Shown: positions 34,216 through 41,327 of the stretch, in pieces | Layout: each line of letters starts with the position of its first letter | Position numbering within the stretch: position 1 is the first letter of the stretch | Assembly (NCBI GenBank): GCA_003385605.1 | Contig: QQUU01000066.1 | Span: 1 to 56,091, forward strand | Reading direction: 5' to 3' | Source: Bacteroidota bacterium | Lineage (GTDB): Bacteria; Bacteroidota; Bacteroidia; Flavobacteriales; Schleiferiaceae | DNA: 56,091 nucleotides | Program-made: the position numbers and the translations under genes | The notes under the pieces: generated by a model | Told to the model about the DNA's origin: nothing | The model's database searches: none | What the model saw: only the letters and a program-made list of their open reading frames with translations

Positions 34216-36432
34216 TTATTGTATTATTTTTGAACTATATCCTTTGTTGTTATATTTTTTAAACCCTAACGGTACAGATTTTATAACTCTTTCCGCAGAT
34301 GGTCTATATCTGTTTTTATTGCAAGCCATAATAGCTAAACCAGAACTAATTGTTGCATCGAACTTTGTTCTATTGTTTATATTAAATCCGGCCCAGTCTT
34401 CTAATGTTTTTTGAAAATATATATCTCCGTATACACCTTCAGTAACTTGACCTACATAATTTTCTATATAACTTTCAATTGCAGCAGCATGTGCTTGCTT
34501 AATATCTTCAGACGAGTTTGGTATACCGCCTATATCTTTTTCTGTAACAGAAAGCTTATTCCAAAGCTTATCTGGCCGGTTCATTGAAAAACCTCTATAA
34601 CCTCTTCGTTTTAAATAATATAATAATCGAGGTTTGTTATTTTCTGCAAGTAACGGCATTCCGTAAAATACTAATGCCATAAGTACATCTTCAAAAAATA
34701 TTTCAGCTGTTTGAGGTCTGGCAATATATTCTAAAAAAAACATATTTGGAGGAGCATCTTCCATGCTAAACTTTGTTAGACCATGCAAAGATCCTTTAGA
34801 ACCTCTTTTATCAACTGTACCTGATATATCATATGAGTCACACCCAAACGCACCAACGTGCTCATTACCTGGGTATTTGATACCATTCTTTACTATTACA
34901 CGATTTTGGAGATTTTTAGGTGGCACCCAAGATATCTTAAATCTTCCGTTTTTATTTGGCGCAAATATAACGTTGCTATCCTGCTGTCCGTTTTCCCATT
35001 GAAAGTTACCTTGCGTAACTTGCATACCGTTTTGAACCTCTTCGTTGTAATCTATCTGTTCGTAAATCTTAGTTAGATTAAATAAAGATTCTTTTGCTTC
35101 ATCTCTAAAAGCGTGTTGTTCCGTGCGTGGAAACTGCCGATAGTATTCATTTAAACCGTCTTGATCGTTTTTAAGACCATCAACTTCATTTTGCCAATGC
35201 TCTATAACTCCTTGGTCGATAAGCTCTCCATACGGGCCTTCAACTGGTTCTTGTGGTGTATCAAAGACAGGGTTTCCATAAGAATCAATGAACCCTTCGT
35301 AGTTCCATTCCATAGGTATGAACAAAGAATATAATCCCGAGCTAGTCTGTCCATTGCGGTTTCGTTTAGTAACGTCTGAATCCTCGTATAGTTTTTTGAA
35401 ATTTGCTCCACCTTTATCTAATGCGTTTGAGGTCGAGCCCATCATACACTTACCTACGATTCTAGAACCTAATCTAAGCGTTGTTTTTGTAACTCGCCAG
35501 TTATTTAAAATGTTATCCGGACGCTCCCATTTACCTGATTCATCGTGGGCAAGTAGCTTGAGCTTTTCACCGTCATATGAGTTGTCACCTGTGTTCTTCC
35601 AGTCGATCGTTGTATCAAGCCCTTCGAGCTCCTCCGGCCCTTGGCCCTGATCAAGCTTTCTCCGCGTGAGCTTTGACGCTGGTACCCTGTATGCCAATTC
35701 TGTTTTTGGCCTGTCCATACCGTCTTGTATGGGTTTGAAAAAGAATGGGTAGTTAACTGATATGGGTACAACTTTATCGGTAAACATTTTTTTAGCGTCT
35801 GCTCCTGACTTTGATAGTATTCCAAAACGTGAGTCGGAAGATATCGTTGCTTGATTAACGAGTTCCGATGATGCCATGAATGAAAAACCAGACCGTCTAT
35901 TTTTGAGGTAGCACATACCATAACATCGTTGATCGGCTTTACATGCTTCCCAGAATATAAAGAAAAGTCTATTTGATTCCCTGAAATCTGCGGCGCCCAC
36001 GTCAATTTTAGACCACTGCAGGTACATGTAATGAGAGCCAGTAATATAAGTAGGATTACCTTTGTTAACGAACGAAAAGCCTTCATCGCGGCGTTTAAAC
36101 TCTTCGTCAATATAGTCATAGTATTTTTCTTTAAAGTATTCAGGCATTTGATTCCACTCAAATACACTTTTTATTTTTTCAAGTTCTTTGGGGTAATCTA
36201 TTCGATCCCACGTATCTTTTTTAAATTTATGCGGATCAGGTATTTTTGGCAAAGCTATTTTAAGATTTTGTATGCTATACACATCTCCAATCTCACCGGT
36301 CTTACTTATCACTACAACATCACTCTCTTTGTCGTAACCGTATTTCCATTGCTTATACCTATTCTTTTTATTAAGAACTTTCTTGCTTATATAATCGGGC
36401 AGAACTTCAAATAATGTCTGCGTATAATTCAT
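34216..36432 (-). CDS. terminase large subunit
   Basis: This is the DNA-packaging motor ATPase-nuclease, 738 aa. The ATPase part shows an atypical Walker A (LKNRRSGFSF, around residues 176-185, no classic GKT). A Walker B is visible as KLLAHDESGKW and a coupling motif as MGSTSN. The C-terminal nuclease part has Asp in FGCDSYDISGT (around 530) and further acidic residues. Size and order (small subunit before, portal after) support the call. It overlaps the small gene upstream by 4 bases. Confidence 0.85.
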   Translation of the reverse strand: MNYTQTLFEVLPDYISKKVLNKKNRYKQWKYGYDKESDVVVISKTGEIGDVYSIQNLKIALPKIPDPHKFKKDTWDRIDYPKELEKIKSVFEWNQMPEYFKEKYYDYIDEEFKRRDEGFSFVNKGNPTYITGSHYMYLQWSKIDVGAADFRESNRLFFIFWEACKADQRCYGMCYLKNRRSGFSFMASSELVNQATISSDSRFGILSKSGADAKKMFTDKVVPISVNYPFFFKPIQDGMDRPKTELAYRVPASKLTRRKLDQGQGPEELEGLDTTIDWKNTGDNSYDGEKLKLLAHDESGKWERPDNILNNWRVTKTTLRLGSRIVGKCMMGSTSNALDKGGANFKKLYEDSDVTKRNRNGQTSSGLYSLFIPMEWNYEGFIDSYGNPVFDTPQEPVEGPYGELIDQGVIEHWQNEVDGLKNDQDGLNEYYRQFPRTEQHAFRDEAKESLFNLTKIYEQIDYNEEVQNGMQVTQGNFQWENGQQDSNVIFAPNKNGRFKISWVPPKNLQNRVIVKNGIKYPGNEHVGAFGCDSYDISGTVDKRGSKGSLHGLTKFSMEDAPPNMFFLEYIARPQTAEIFFEDVLMALVFYGMPLLAENNKPRLLYYLKRRGYRGFSMNRPDKLWNKLSVTEKDIGGIPNSSEDIKQAHAAAIESYIENYVGQVTEGVYGDIYFQKTLEDWAGFNINNRTKFDATISSGLAIMACNKNRYRPSAERVIKSVPLGFKKYNNKGYSSKIIQ

Positions 36433-36704
36433 TTTGATCTACCTTCTGCAAAGCCTTTAAATGATTTAGCTTTAGCTGCTTGATTCTCGCCTTCTAATAA
36501 TGATCTTTCTTCGTCTATGCGTGTTAGTATTTCAAACGCATCAAAGATCGCTAACTTTTTAGTAGCAGCAGCGTTTTTAAGTCTATCCGCTGAAACATCA
36601 TCTTCGGTATTTGTTATAATCTTTTCCTCAGCAACGCGAATCAATTCATCAACTGCTTTTTGCCCAGCTTGGATTATATTCCTCTTCGTGTCCTTTACGT
36701 TCAT
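36429..36704 (-). CDS. candidate terminase small subunit, 91 aa
   Basis: A short helical, charged protein (NIIQAGQKAVDELIRVAEEKI…) overlaps the large terminase by 4 bases. The size and place fit a phage terminase small subunit, which binds the packaging site and forms rings. No helix-turn-helix is obvious, so the assignment is by context. Confidence 0.5.
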   Translation of the reverse strand: MNVKDTKRNIIQAGQKAVDELIRVAEEKIITNTEDDVSADRLKNAAATKKLAIFDAFEILTRIDEERSLLEGENQAAKAKSFKGFAEGRSK

Positions 36705-37254
36705 ACTTAATAGCTATATCATTTGATTTCATACAATAAAGACGCTCATCGTCTATAATAAACTCCCATTCGCTATTCGGCGTAAAGCCCACTAAGCTTC
36801 CTGGGTTAATCTGGAGTGCTTCTAGCACATTATTTCCATACTTTAATATACCAATATGCTTTTGCTCTTTTTCATTTGAATATGAGCTTGTTTCTTTAAT
36901 TGGTTTTACAAAGCATCTGTTGTTAACCATTACCCAATCGTTATCTTTTTTATAACCGTACACTTGGTCTGGGTTAACAAAATACATATTATCTTTGAAA
37001 TATGTACTACCATTTTTTTCTTTACCTTTAATATCATAATATCTTCTAAAGATATTGTGATGTATTAATATGGTATCACCAACATTTATGCCTGTATTAA
37101 AAGCGGCTGGAGTCGAAACTACTATAGCTTCCTTGTTTATGTGACGAAAGCTTTCTATACTTGTATTTAGTAGCAGGCTAGTGTCGCCTATCTTTTTAGT
37201 ATTATTGTAGCGTTCGCCGTTTGGTTTAACTATAAATTGGTATAATGATTTCAT
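36649..37254 (-). CDS. protein with two GroES-like beta-barrel repeats, 201 aa
   Basis: Two segments resemble each other and the GroES core: VSTPAAFNTGINVGDTILIHH…FVNPDQVYGY (about 46-102), and HIGILKYGNNVLEALQINPGSLVGFTPNSEWEF…CMKSNDIAIKY (about 134-185). Each has the GDxILI/GSLVGF turn followed by a final strand. Similar tandem-barrel proteins occur in other phages, function unknown. It overlaps the terminase small gene by 56 bases, and the phage also encodes a bona fide GroES at 41067. Confidence 0.5.
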   Translation of the reverse strand: MKSLYQFIVKPNGERYNNTKKIGDTSLLLNTSIESFRHINKEAIVVSTPAAFNTGINVGDTILIHHNIFRRYYDIKGKEKNGSTYFKDNMYFVNPDQVYGYKKDNDWVMVNNRCFVKPIKETSSYSNEKEQKHIGILKYGNNVLEALQINPGSLVGFTPNSEWEFIIDDERLYCMKSNDIAIKYERKGHEEEYNPSWAKSS

Positions 37255-37478
37255 TAGTACTCAAGATCGTACTCAACTGAAATTGCCATGTTAGAGTTAA
37301 ATTTCTTCCATGGCAACACCTCTGAGTTTTTCTTAATATAGATATTGTACGAAGCATCTTCGTCTTCAAACAGTATGGCAGATATTTCATGGCCACCATA
37401 TACTTGCTGACCTACCGAATAATGCATTGCGTCATTCTTGTAGTCTGACCCAATACTAATCTTCCTTATCAGATTCAT
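37254..37478 (-). CDS. hypothetical 74-aa protein
   Basis: I chose ATG at 37478 (MNLIRKISIGSDYKNDAMHY), which reduces overlap with the previous gene; an ATG at 37487 is also in frame. The protein is beta-rich (VGQQVYGGHEISAILF) and resembles short conserved proteins near terminase genes in marine phages. No function known. Confidence 0.5.
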   Translation of the reverse strand: MNLIRKISIGSDYKNDAMHYSVGQQVYGGHEISAILFEDEDASYNIYIKKNSEVLPWKKFNSNMAISVEYDLEY

Positions 37479-37704
37479 CTTGTTCAATTTTAGAATATTC
37501 GCCTGTTTCTAAATTAATGTTAACAGAGCCATATTCTTTTTCAAGTTCAGCTTTGAACTCCTCAACCTCTTTATTCACGCCAGCAAGCTCGTGTAGTAAC
37601 GCATGCTTGTTCGACTCTACAATACCAATCTTGTTTAGTAATGAGTTTAATGCAGTTTGTTGCTTATGCAATTTATCTAACTGCTCATCTGTAATTTTTG
37701 ACAT
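37456..37704 (-). CDS. coiled-coil protein, 82 aa
   Basis: I chose the ATG at 37704 (MSKITDEQLDKLHKQQ); a longer form starting at 37764 would overlap the holin gene. Heptad-like helices run to about residue 57, followed by an acidic tail (EQDESDKED). No membrane segment. The function is unknown; a chaperone or structural helper is possible. Confidence 0.5.
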   Translation of the reverse strand: MSKITDEQLDKLHKQQTALNSLLNKIGIVESNKHALLHELAGVNKEVEEFKAELEKEYGSVNINLETGEYSKIEQDESDKED

Positions 37705-37714
37705 TTGATTTAAT

Positions 37715-38113
37715 TTAATTATTATTGTTGGCTTTCTTTGATTTTTCCCACGTGCGCCCAACAAAATACGCGCCGTATACTGTTATTAATAATGATTGAA
37801 AAATTGGTATATATTCCTGTGCAACTTCAAAGCCACCTACATTACCATCAGCAAATGCTAGAATAGTAAATATAGATGTAAGATACACTAGCACAAGTGG
37901 CCGAATGTTTTTAGATAAAAATGAATCTGATTGCATATCCATTTTCCATCTTTCGGTCACCTGTGTCTGCGCGTCTTGATCTGCTTTTTCCAATAACTCT
38001 TGAATCTTTTGCTTGGCAGCCAACCTTTCTTCATCTGTAGTTGTAAGCTTGTCAATTACATTACCTACGTCTTTAATTAAACCGCCTGATAAAAGACTTA
38101 AAAGCTTTTTCAT
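37715..38113 (-). CDS. holin of the three-TM (GTA-release type) family
   Basis: This 132-aa protein has an amphipathic N-terminus (MKKLLSLLSGGLIKDVGNV), then a charged helix (EERLAAKQKIQELLEKA). The membrane pair follows: SKNIRPLVLVYLTSIFTILAF (about 67-88) and YIPIFQSLLITVYGAYFVGRTW (about 101-122). This matches the Holin_3TM pattern. It would permeabilise the inner membrane and let the M15 endolysin through. It lies far from the endolysin, in the late block, overlapping the next membrane gene. Confidence 0.75.
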   Translation of the reverse strand: MKKLLSLLSGGLIKDVGNVIDKLTTTDEERLAAKQKIQELLEKADQDAQTQVTERWKMDMQSDSFLSKNIRPLVLVYLTSIFTILAFADGNVGGFEVAQEYIPIFQSLLITVYGAYFVGRTWEKSKKANNNN

Positions 38114-38313
38114 TAAATAATTTTTTTAGTAAACAATTTTGAAGCTAGCTTATAACCCCAGCCAAAAAACAGTAAAATAGTGCTAAATCCTAAAACGTAT
38201 GCCATTATATCATAATGGGTTTGTTCCATGTAAAATAGCCTAGTGTTAAATAAATTTAAAATAACACCACATGTAATAAATATAAATAAAATTAAAATGG
38301 TTACTTTTTTCAT
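38113..38313 (-). CDS. two-TM small membrane protein, 66 aa
   Basis: Two membrane segments are visible (about 4-22 and 35-55), with a short basic C-terminus. It overlaps the holin stop by one base. It may be a holin partner or antiholin by position; no family recognised. Confidence 0.55.
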   Translation of the reverse strand: MKKVTILILFIFITCGVILNLFNTRLFYMEQTHYDIMAYVLGFSTILLFFGWGYKLASKLFTKKII

Positions 38314-38326
38314 TGTTTAAAATTAA

Positions 38327-38782
38327 TTAGCGTAAAAATGTAGGCTTTTGGATATTTTTATCTTTTAAAGATCCAGGGTTTTTTCTTTTTCTTTTTTTGC
38401 CGAATGGATTAAGCCCATAACCAGAGTCATCAAAAGCATCAGCTACACTAAAATATGTTTCGCCTTTTTTTGCGCGGTCTCTAGAAATATCATAATTTTT
38501 TTGTTCTGCTTGCTTTACCAGTCGTGCATTTGTTTGGTCTTTTCTTGACCCTCCAACTAAAACACTTGAAGGATTAGGAAAAACTTTATCTATTACCTGA
38601 TAGCCTACGTCTTTTGCAAGCTGTCCTGCAGTATTAAGAATTTTTCTACCAGTACTGATTTTAGGCTTTTTCTTAGCACTTGAAAAACCCATCATAGCCA
38701 TTGAATCACCGTGGGCAAGTCCGGCTGCTTTATTTGTCATTTGCCCTTTTACTACTTTTGCGGGCGATTGTTTGTATGCCAT
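38327..38782 (-). CDS. small basic protein with SPA-type leader, 151 aa
   Basis: The protein begins MAYKQSPAKVVKGQ, similar to SPF/SPL starts of other small proteins here. It then shows a basic, Gly/Ala-containing body (KISTGRKILNTAGQLAKDVGY) and a KKRKRKNP tail. This suggests DNA binding or virion cargo. No family recognised. Confidence 0.5.
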   Translation of the reverse strand: MAYKQSPAKVVKGQMTNKAAGLAHGDSMAMMGFSSAKKKPKISTGRKILNTAGQLAKDVGYQVIDKVFPNPSSVLVGGSRKDQTNARLVKQAEQKNYDISRDRAKKGETYFSVADAFDDSGYGLNPFGKKRKRKNPGSLKDKNIQKPTFLR

Positions 38783-38829
38783 TTTGTTTGTTTTTAATTA
38801 TTATTATTATTACCTGTTTTTTGTTTTTT

Positions 38830-39144
38830 TTATGTATTTGACTTATTATAAGCTTCTTTTTCCCAAGGCAAGTTTTTAGCGCCTTCTTTAATACTAGATC
38901 TTGGTATTATACGGCCTTTCCAATATACATTTTTATCGTCGTAATCAAGATCACCTCTGCGCATTTGGTCTATATGTACCTGTTCGTGTTTAATAACATC
39001 TTTTGCTTCTAGCGGTGATAAATTTTCATCTACTATTATTGTACCGTTATTATTAGCTTTGCCTAAAACACCTTCTTCCATGTCTACATAGTATACCGGA
39101 GTTTTACCCATTTTAAATGGAGCAGGTTTCATTTTAAAAGCCAT
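38830..39144 (-). CDS. small HExxH metallopeptidase-like protein, 104 aa
   Basis: The segment DVIKHEQVHIDQM carries His-Glu-x-x-His (positions about 54-58), a zinc-protease signature. A downstream Glu in LPWEKEAYNK could be the third ligand. The N-terminus MAFKMKPAPFKMGK is a leader of the same kind as those of other small proteins in this block. It may be a virion or maturation protease. There is no signal peptide. Confidence 0.6.
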   Translation of the reverse strand: MAFKMKPAPFKMGKTPVYYVDMEEGVLGKANNNGTIIVDENLSPLEAKDVIKHEQVHIDQMRRGDLDYDDKNVYWKGRIIPRSSIKEGAKNLPWEKEAYNKSNT

Positions 39145-39147
39145 AAT

Positions 39148-39312
39148 TTATTTTTTACCGTATGGTACAACTTTATTAAGATATGCTTGACGCTTTTTAC
39201 AGCCGCAGCCACCTGGTATATTTAAACCATTAGCAACTTGCTCTGCAAACTTATCTATACCTGTAGCTTTAGTAGCACGTGCTATAGTATCGCCAAGTCC
39301 TCTATCTTTCAT
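39148..39312 (-). CDS. small Cys-containing basic protein, 54 aa
   Basis: ATG at 39312, stop at 39148. The product contains a CGCKKRQAYL motif near residue 36 (MKDRGLGDTIARATKATGI at the start). It overlaps the next gene's stop by one base (coupled), consistent with the same transcript. Function unknown; Cys-x-Cys may bind metal. Confidence 0.6.
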   Translation of the reverse strand: MKDRGLGDTIARATKATGIDKFAEQVANGLNIPGGCGCKKRQAYLNKVVPYGKK

Positions 39313-39614
39313 TATTTTAAATCTTCTACTGACCGAACCAATTTAGCGTCTGGATTGTTTTTTAAATATTGTTCTGTTGCCCAATCATTCTTGCTTTTAC
39401 CACCAGCATAAGCTTTTTGAGAGCTTAACAACATGCCCCCTACACCAAAAGCTGTAGACAAAGCCTTTTGCCCAACCGATTTTAATGCTTGCTTAACGCC
39501 TTGCTTTGCTACAAATTTTCCTGCTTTTTTTGTTTTTTCAACAGCATCAGTTTGCTTTAGTGGGCTTGTAAACCTTGAAGGTGTACAGTGTTTTGATGTA
39601 AATGGTTTATTCAT
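39312..39614 (-). CDS. small protein with SPLKQ leader, 100 aa
   Basis: I chose the ATG at 39614 (MNKPFTSKHCTPSRFTSPLKQ); a longer form at 39689 would overlap the next gene. The middle is Lys/Ala-rich (AVEKTKKAGKFVAKQGVKQAL), followed by a short Gly-rich stretch. Belongs to the cluster of small basic proteins, with no family assigned. Confidence 0.5.
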   Translation of the reverse strand: MNKPFTSKHCTPSRFTSPLKQTDAVEKTKKAGKFVAKQGVKQALKSVGQKALSTAFGVGGMLLSSQKAYAGGKSKNDWATEQYLKNNPDAKLVRSVEDLK

Positions 39615-39624
39615 AATATTATTT

Positions 39625-39939
39625 TTAACAATTCCATTTTCTTCGTGCAGCTCTACCTCTTTCAGATTTCCAGCCTTTAGATCTCGCACAAAATGATTTT
39701 CTGCGCTTCCACGCTTTACTTCCTTTTTTAAGCTTTGAAGGTGGAGTGGTTACAGCGGTTGATAGTTTACTGCCTGGATTATCTCTACGGTATTTTTTAA
39801 CACCTTTTTCGGTCATACCACCACCTGCTTCGCTTCCAGTCCCGCTACCTTCTTTTACTTCAGCGTAATACCCTTTTGATTTCTTCCTGGATGGAGCATC
39901 GCCTTTTTTAGTAAACGGTGAGTTGTGCTGAACGTACAT
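39625..39939 (-). CDS. small basic protein (DUF6321-like), 104 aa
   Basis: The sequence MTEKGVKKYRRDNPGSKLSTAVTTPPSK…WKRRKSFCARS is a pattern I associate with DUF6321 proteins of marine phages. The N-terminus MYVQHNSPFTKKGD is again of SPF type. Two Cys residues (84 and 104) are near the end. Likely DNA-associated, inferred from charge. Confidence 0.65.
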   Translation of the reverse strand: MYVQHNSPFTKKGDAPSRKKSKGYYAEVKEGSGTGSEAGGGMTEKGVKKYRRDNPGSKLSTAVTTPPSKLKKGSKAWKRRKSFCARSKGWKSERGRAARRKWNC

Positions 39940-39941
39940 AA

Positions 39942-40127
39942 TTATTGTTTTGCGCGTTGTGTAATAGGTGGGTTTAAGTCATAAGACTTGCAAGGGTATT
40001 TTTTAATTTGCATACCGTTTGCGCCTGAGCTACTGCCTTTTCCCATAGGAAAGCCTGATGTGTCAATAGGCCCATCCCATACGTGAGATTCTCCTACTAT
40101 TCCGCCTTTTAATGGTTGTTTTTTCAT
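39942..40127 (-). CDS. hypothetical 61-aa protein
   Basis: A small Gly/Ser/Lys-rich protein (MKKQPLKGGIVGESHVWDGP…) with one Cys (IKKYPCKSYDL). No family. It lies within the run of small late genes, with 2- and 5-base gaps to its neighbours. Confidence 0.45.
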   Translation of the reverse strand: MKKQPLKGGIVGESHVWDGPIDTSGFPMGKGSSSGANGMQIKKYPCKSYDLNPPITQRAKQ

Positions 40128-40132
40128 AATTA

Positions 40133-40624
40133 TTATTTTACGTTATAAGTTTTTCCGCCAACTTCAAATGTACTAGCGCCTGATGCCTTTGCTGATTGTA
40201 AGGCTGCTGTAAAAGCATTACCATTCAAAGGCGATCCATAATTTAACACACTAGCCTTAGGGGCGCTTATTTCTTTTTTAAATTTAGCGGTGTTTTCTTT
40301 AGCAGCTCTTTGAACTCCTCCTTCTGGCTTTTCGGCAAAACCAGGCATACGCCGTTCTCTTTTTAGTTCATCATTATAATCCTGCTCAGTTATTGAAACT
40401 GCGGGTTTTTTCATAAACAAAGGAGCGTTCATTCCACCTGCTGCGTATTGACGCATTTCAGGAGACCCGGTCATATCTTGTATGTTTTGCTGAACTTGCG
40501 GCGTAAATCCGCCGTTCATTGGTACCATTTGAGGTGGCACCATTGTTGTTTGCATTGGCTGTCCTGTCATAGGATCTATTTGAGGTTTGCCCAAACGCAT
40601 TATTGGATTTTTTGTATAAGCCAT
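40133..40624 (-). CDS. Met/Pro/Gln-rich small virion-type protein, 163 aa
   Basis: The N-terminal half is low-complexity, Met/Pro/Gln-rich (GKPQIDPMTGQPMQTTMVPP…). The rest carries LFMKKPAVSITEQDY and a Gly-Ala end. It looks like a flexible linker or decoration protein. No family recognised. Confidence 0.5.
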   Translation of the reverse strand: MAYTKNPIMRLGKPQIDPMTGQPMQTTMVPPQMVPMNGGFTPQVQQNIQDMTGSPEMRQYAAGGMNAPLFMKKPAVSITEQDYNDELKRERRMPGFAEKPEGGVQRAAKENTAKFKKEISAPKASVLNYGSPLNGNAFTAALQSAKASGASTFEVGGKTYNVK

Positions 40625-40626
40625 AG

Positions 40627-41070
40627 CTATCTTTCTTTGTCGTTATTTATTCTTTTGATTGCAACCTGAAGCATTCTATCCGTATAAGCTTTGCTTTTAA
40701 TTACATTTTGCCTTGCGCTACTTGGAATATCTTCTTCACCTGTAAGTATCCTATAAACACGTGTTAATAACTGTGTTGTTTTTAAAGACACTTTATATAG
40801 ACTGCCTTTACTATCTGATTTATTACCTCTTCGCCATAATACTATCCAGCCTTCTTTTAAAAGTCGTGAGAACCTATTGTTATCCCAGCTGTATGCATAT
40901 GTATCAAGTTTAAAATCTTTTTTACTAAAAAAGCCTTGACAGTCTAAAAATAAAAGAAGCTCCAGATCTGCATCTTTTATACCGTAATTTCTGCACGCCC
41001 ATCTTCTAACTATACGGTAGTGCTTTAATACGTTTGAGTCACGCAAATCTGAAGCCTTTATTGTTTTCAT
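40627..41070 (-). CDS. winged-helix-like DNA-binding candidate, 147 aa
   Basis: The middle part (LELLLFLDCQGFFSKKDF… NNRFSRLLKEGWIVLWRRGNKSDSKGSLYKVS) has the alternating helix and wing pattern of MarR/PadR-like winged helices. The order helix-helix-turn-wing is suggestive only. It lies directly after the groES gene on the same transcript and might regulate late genes. Confidence 0.5.
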   Translation of the reverse strand: MKTIKASDLRDSNVLKHYRIVRRWACRNYGIKDADLELLLFLDCQGFFSKKDFKLDTYAYSWDNNRFSRLLKEGWIVLWRRGNKSDSKGSLYKVSLKTTQLLTRVYRILTGEEDIPSSARQNVIKSKAYTDRMLQVAIKRINNDKER

Positions 41071-41327
41071 AATATAACGACTACATCCTGCGCTTTGATT
41101 ACATTGTACACTTTATTATCTAGCTCAATGGAATGGCCGGCGTGTCTATCATAATAAATAGCATCGCCAGCCTTTATTCCCACTATATCGGCGCCCGCTG
41201 ATATTACGCTCGCTTTTGCGTATCTTATATCTTCACGGGCATTTTCTGCAATTAGCAGACCGCCTTCTGTTTTTTGCGCACCCTGCTTTTCTTTTTCTAC
41301 TATTAAGTATAATCCGACTGCTTTCAT
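41067..41327 (-). CDS. groES: co-chaperonin GroES
   Basis: This is an 86-aa co-chaperonin that caps the GroEL ring. The mobile-loop signature KTEGGLLIAENAREDI (the GGLLI part contacts GroEL) and the barrel strands ASVISAGADIVGIKAGDAIYY and VIKAQDVVVIL are visible. Length is close to cellular GroES (about 95). It overlaps groEL by 4 bases and follows it, so the order is groEL-groES, opposite to the usual bacterial operon. Confidence 0.85.
   Translation of the reverse strand: MKAVGLYLIVEKEKQGAQKTEGGLLIAENAREDIRYAKASVISAGADIVGIKAGDAIYYDRHAGHSIELDNKVYNVIKAQDVVVIL

Noticed and set aside
37456-37764. Longer start for the coiled-coil gene (ATG at 37764)
   Set aside because: The extra residues are the antisense-like basic overlap with the holin gene; the ATG at 37704 fits the gene spacing.
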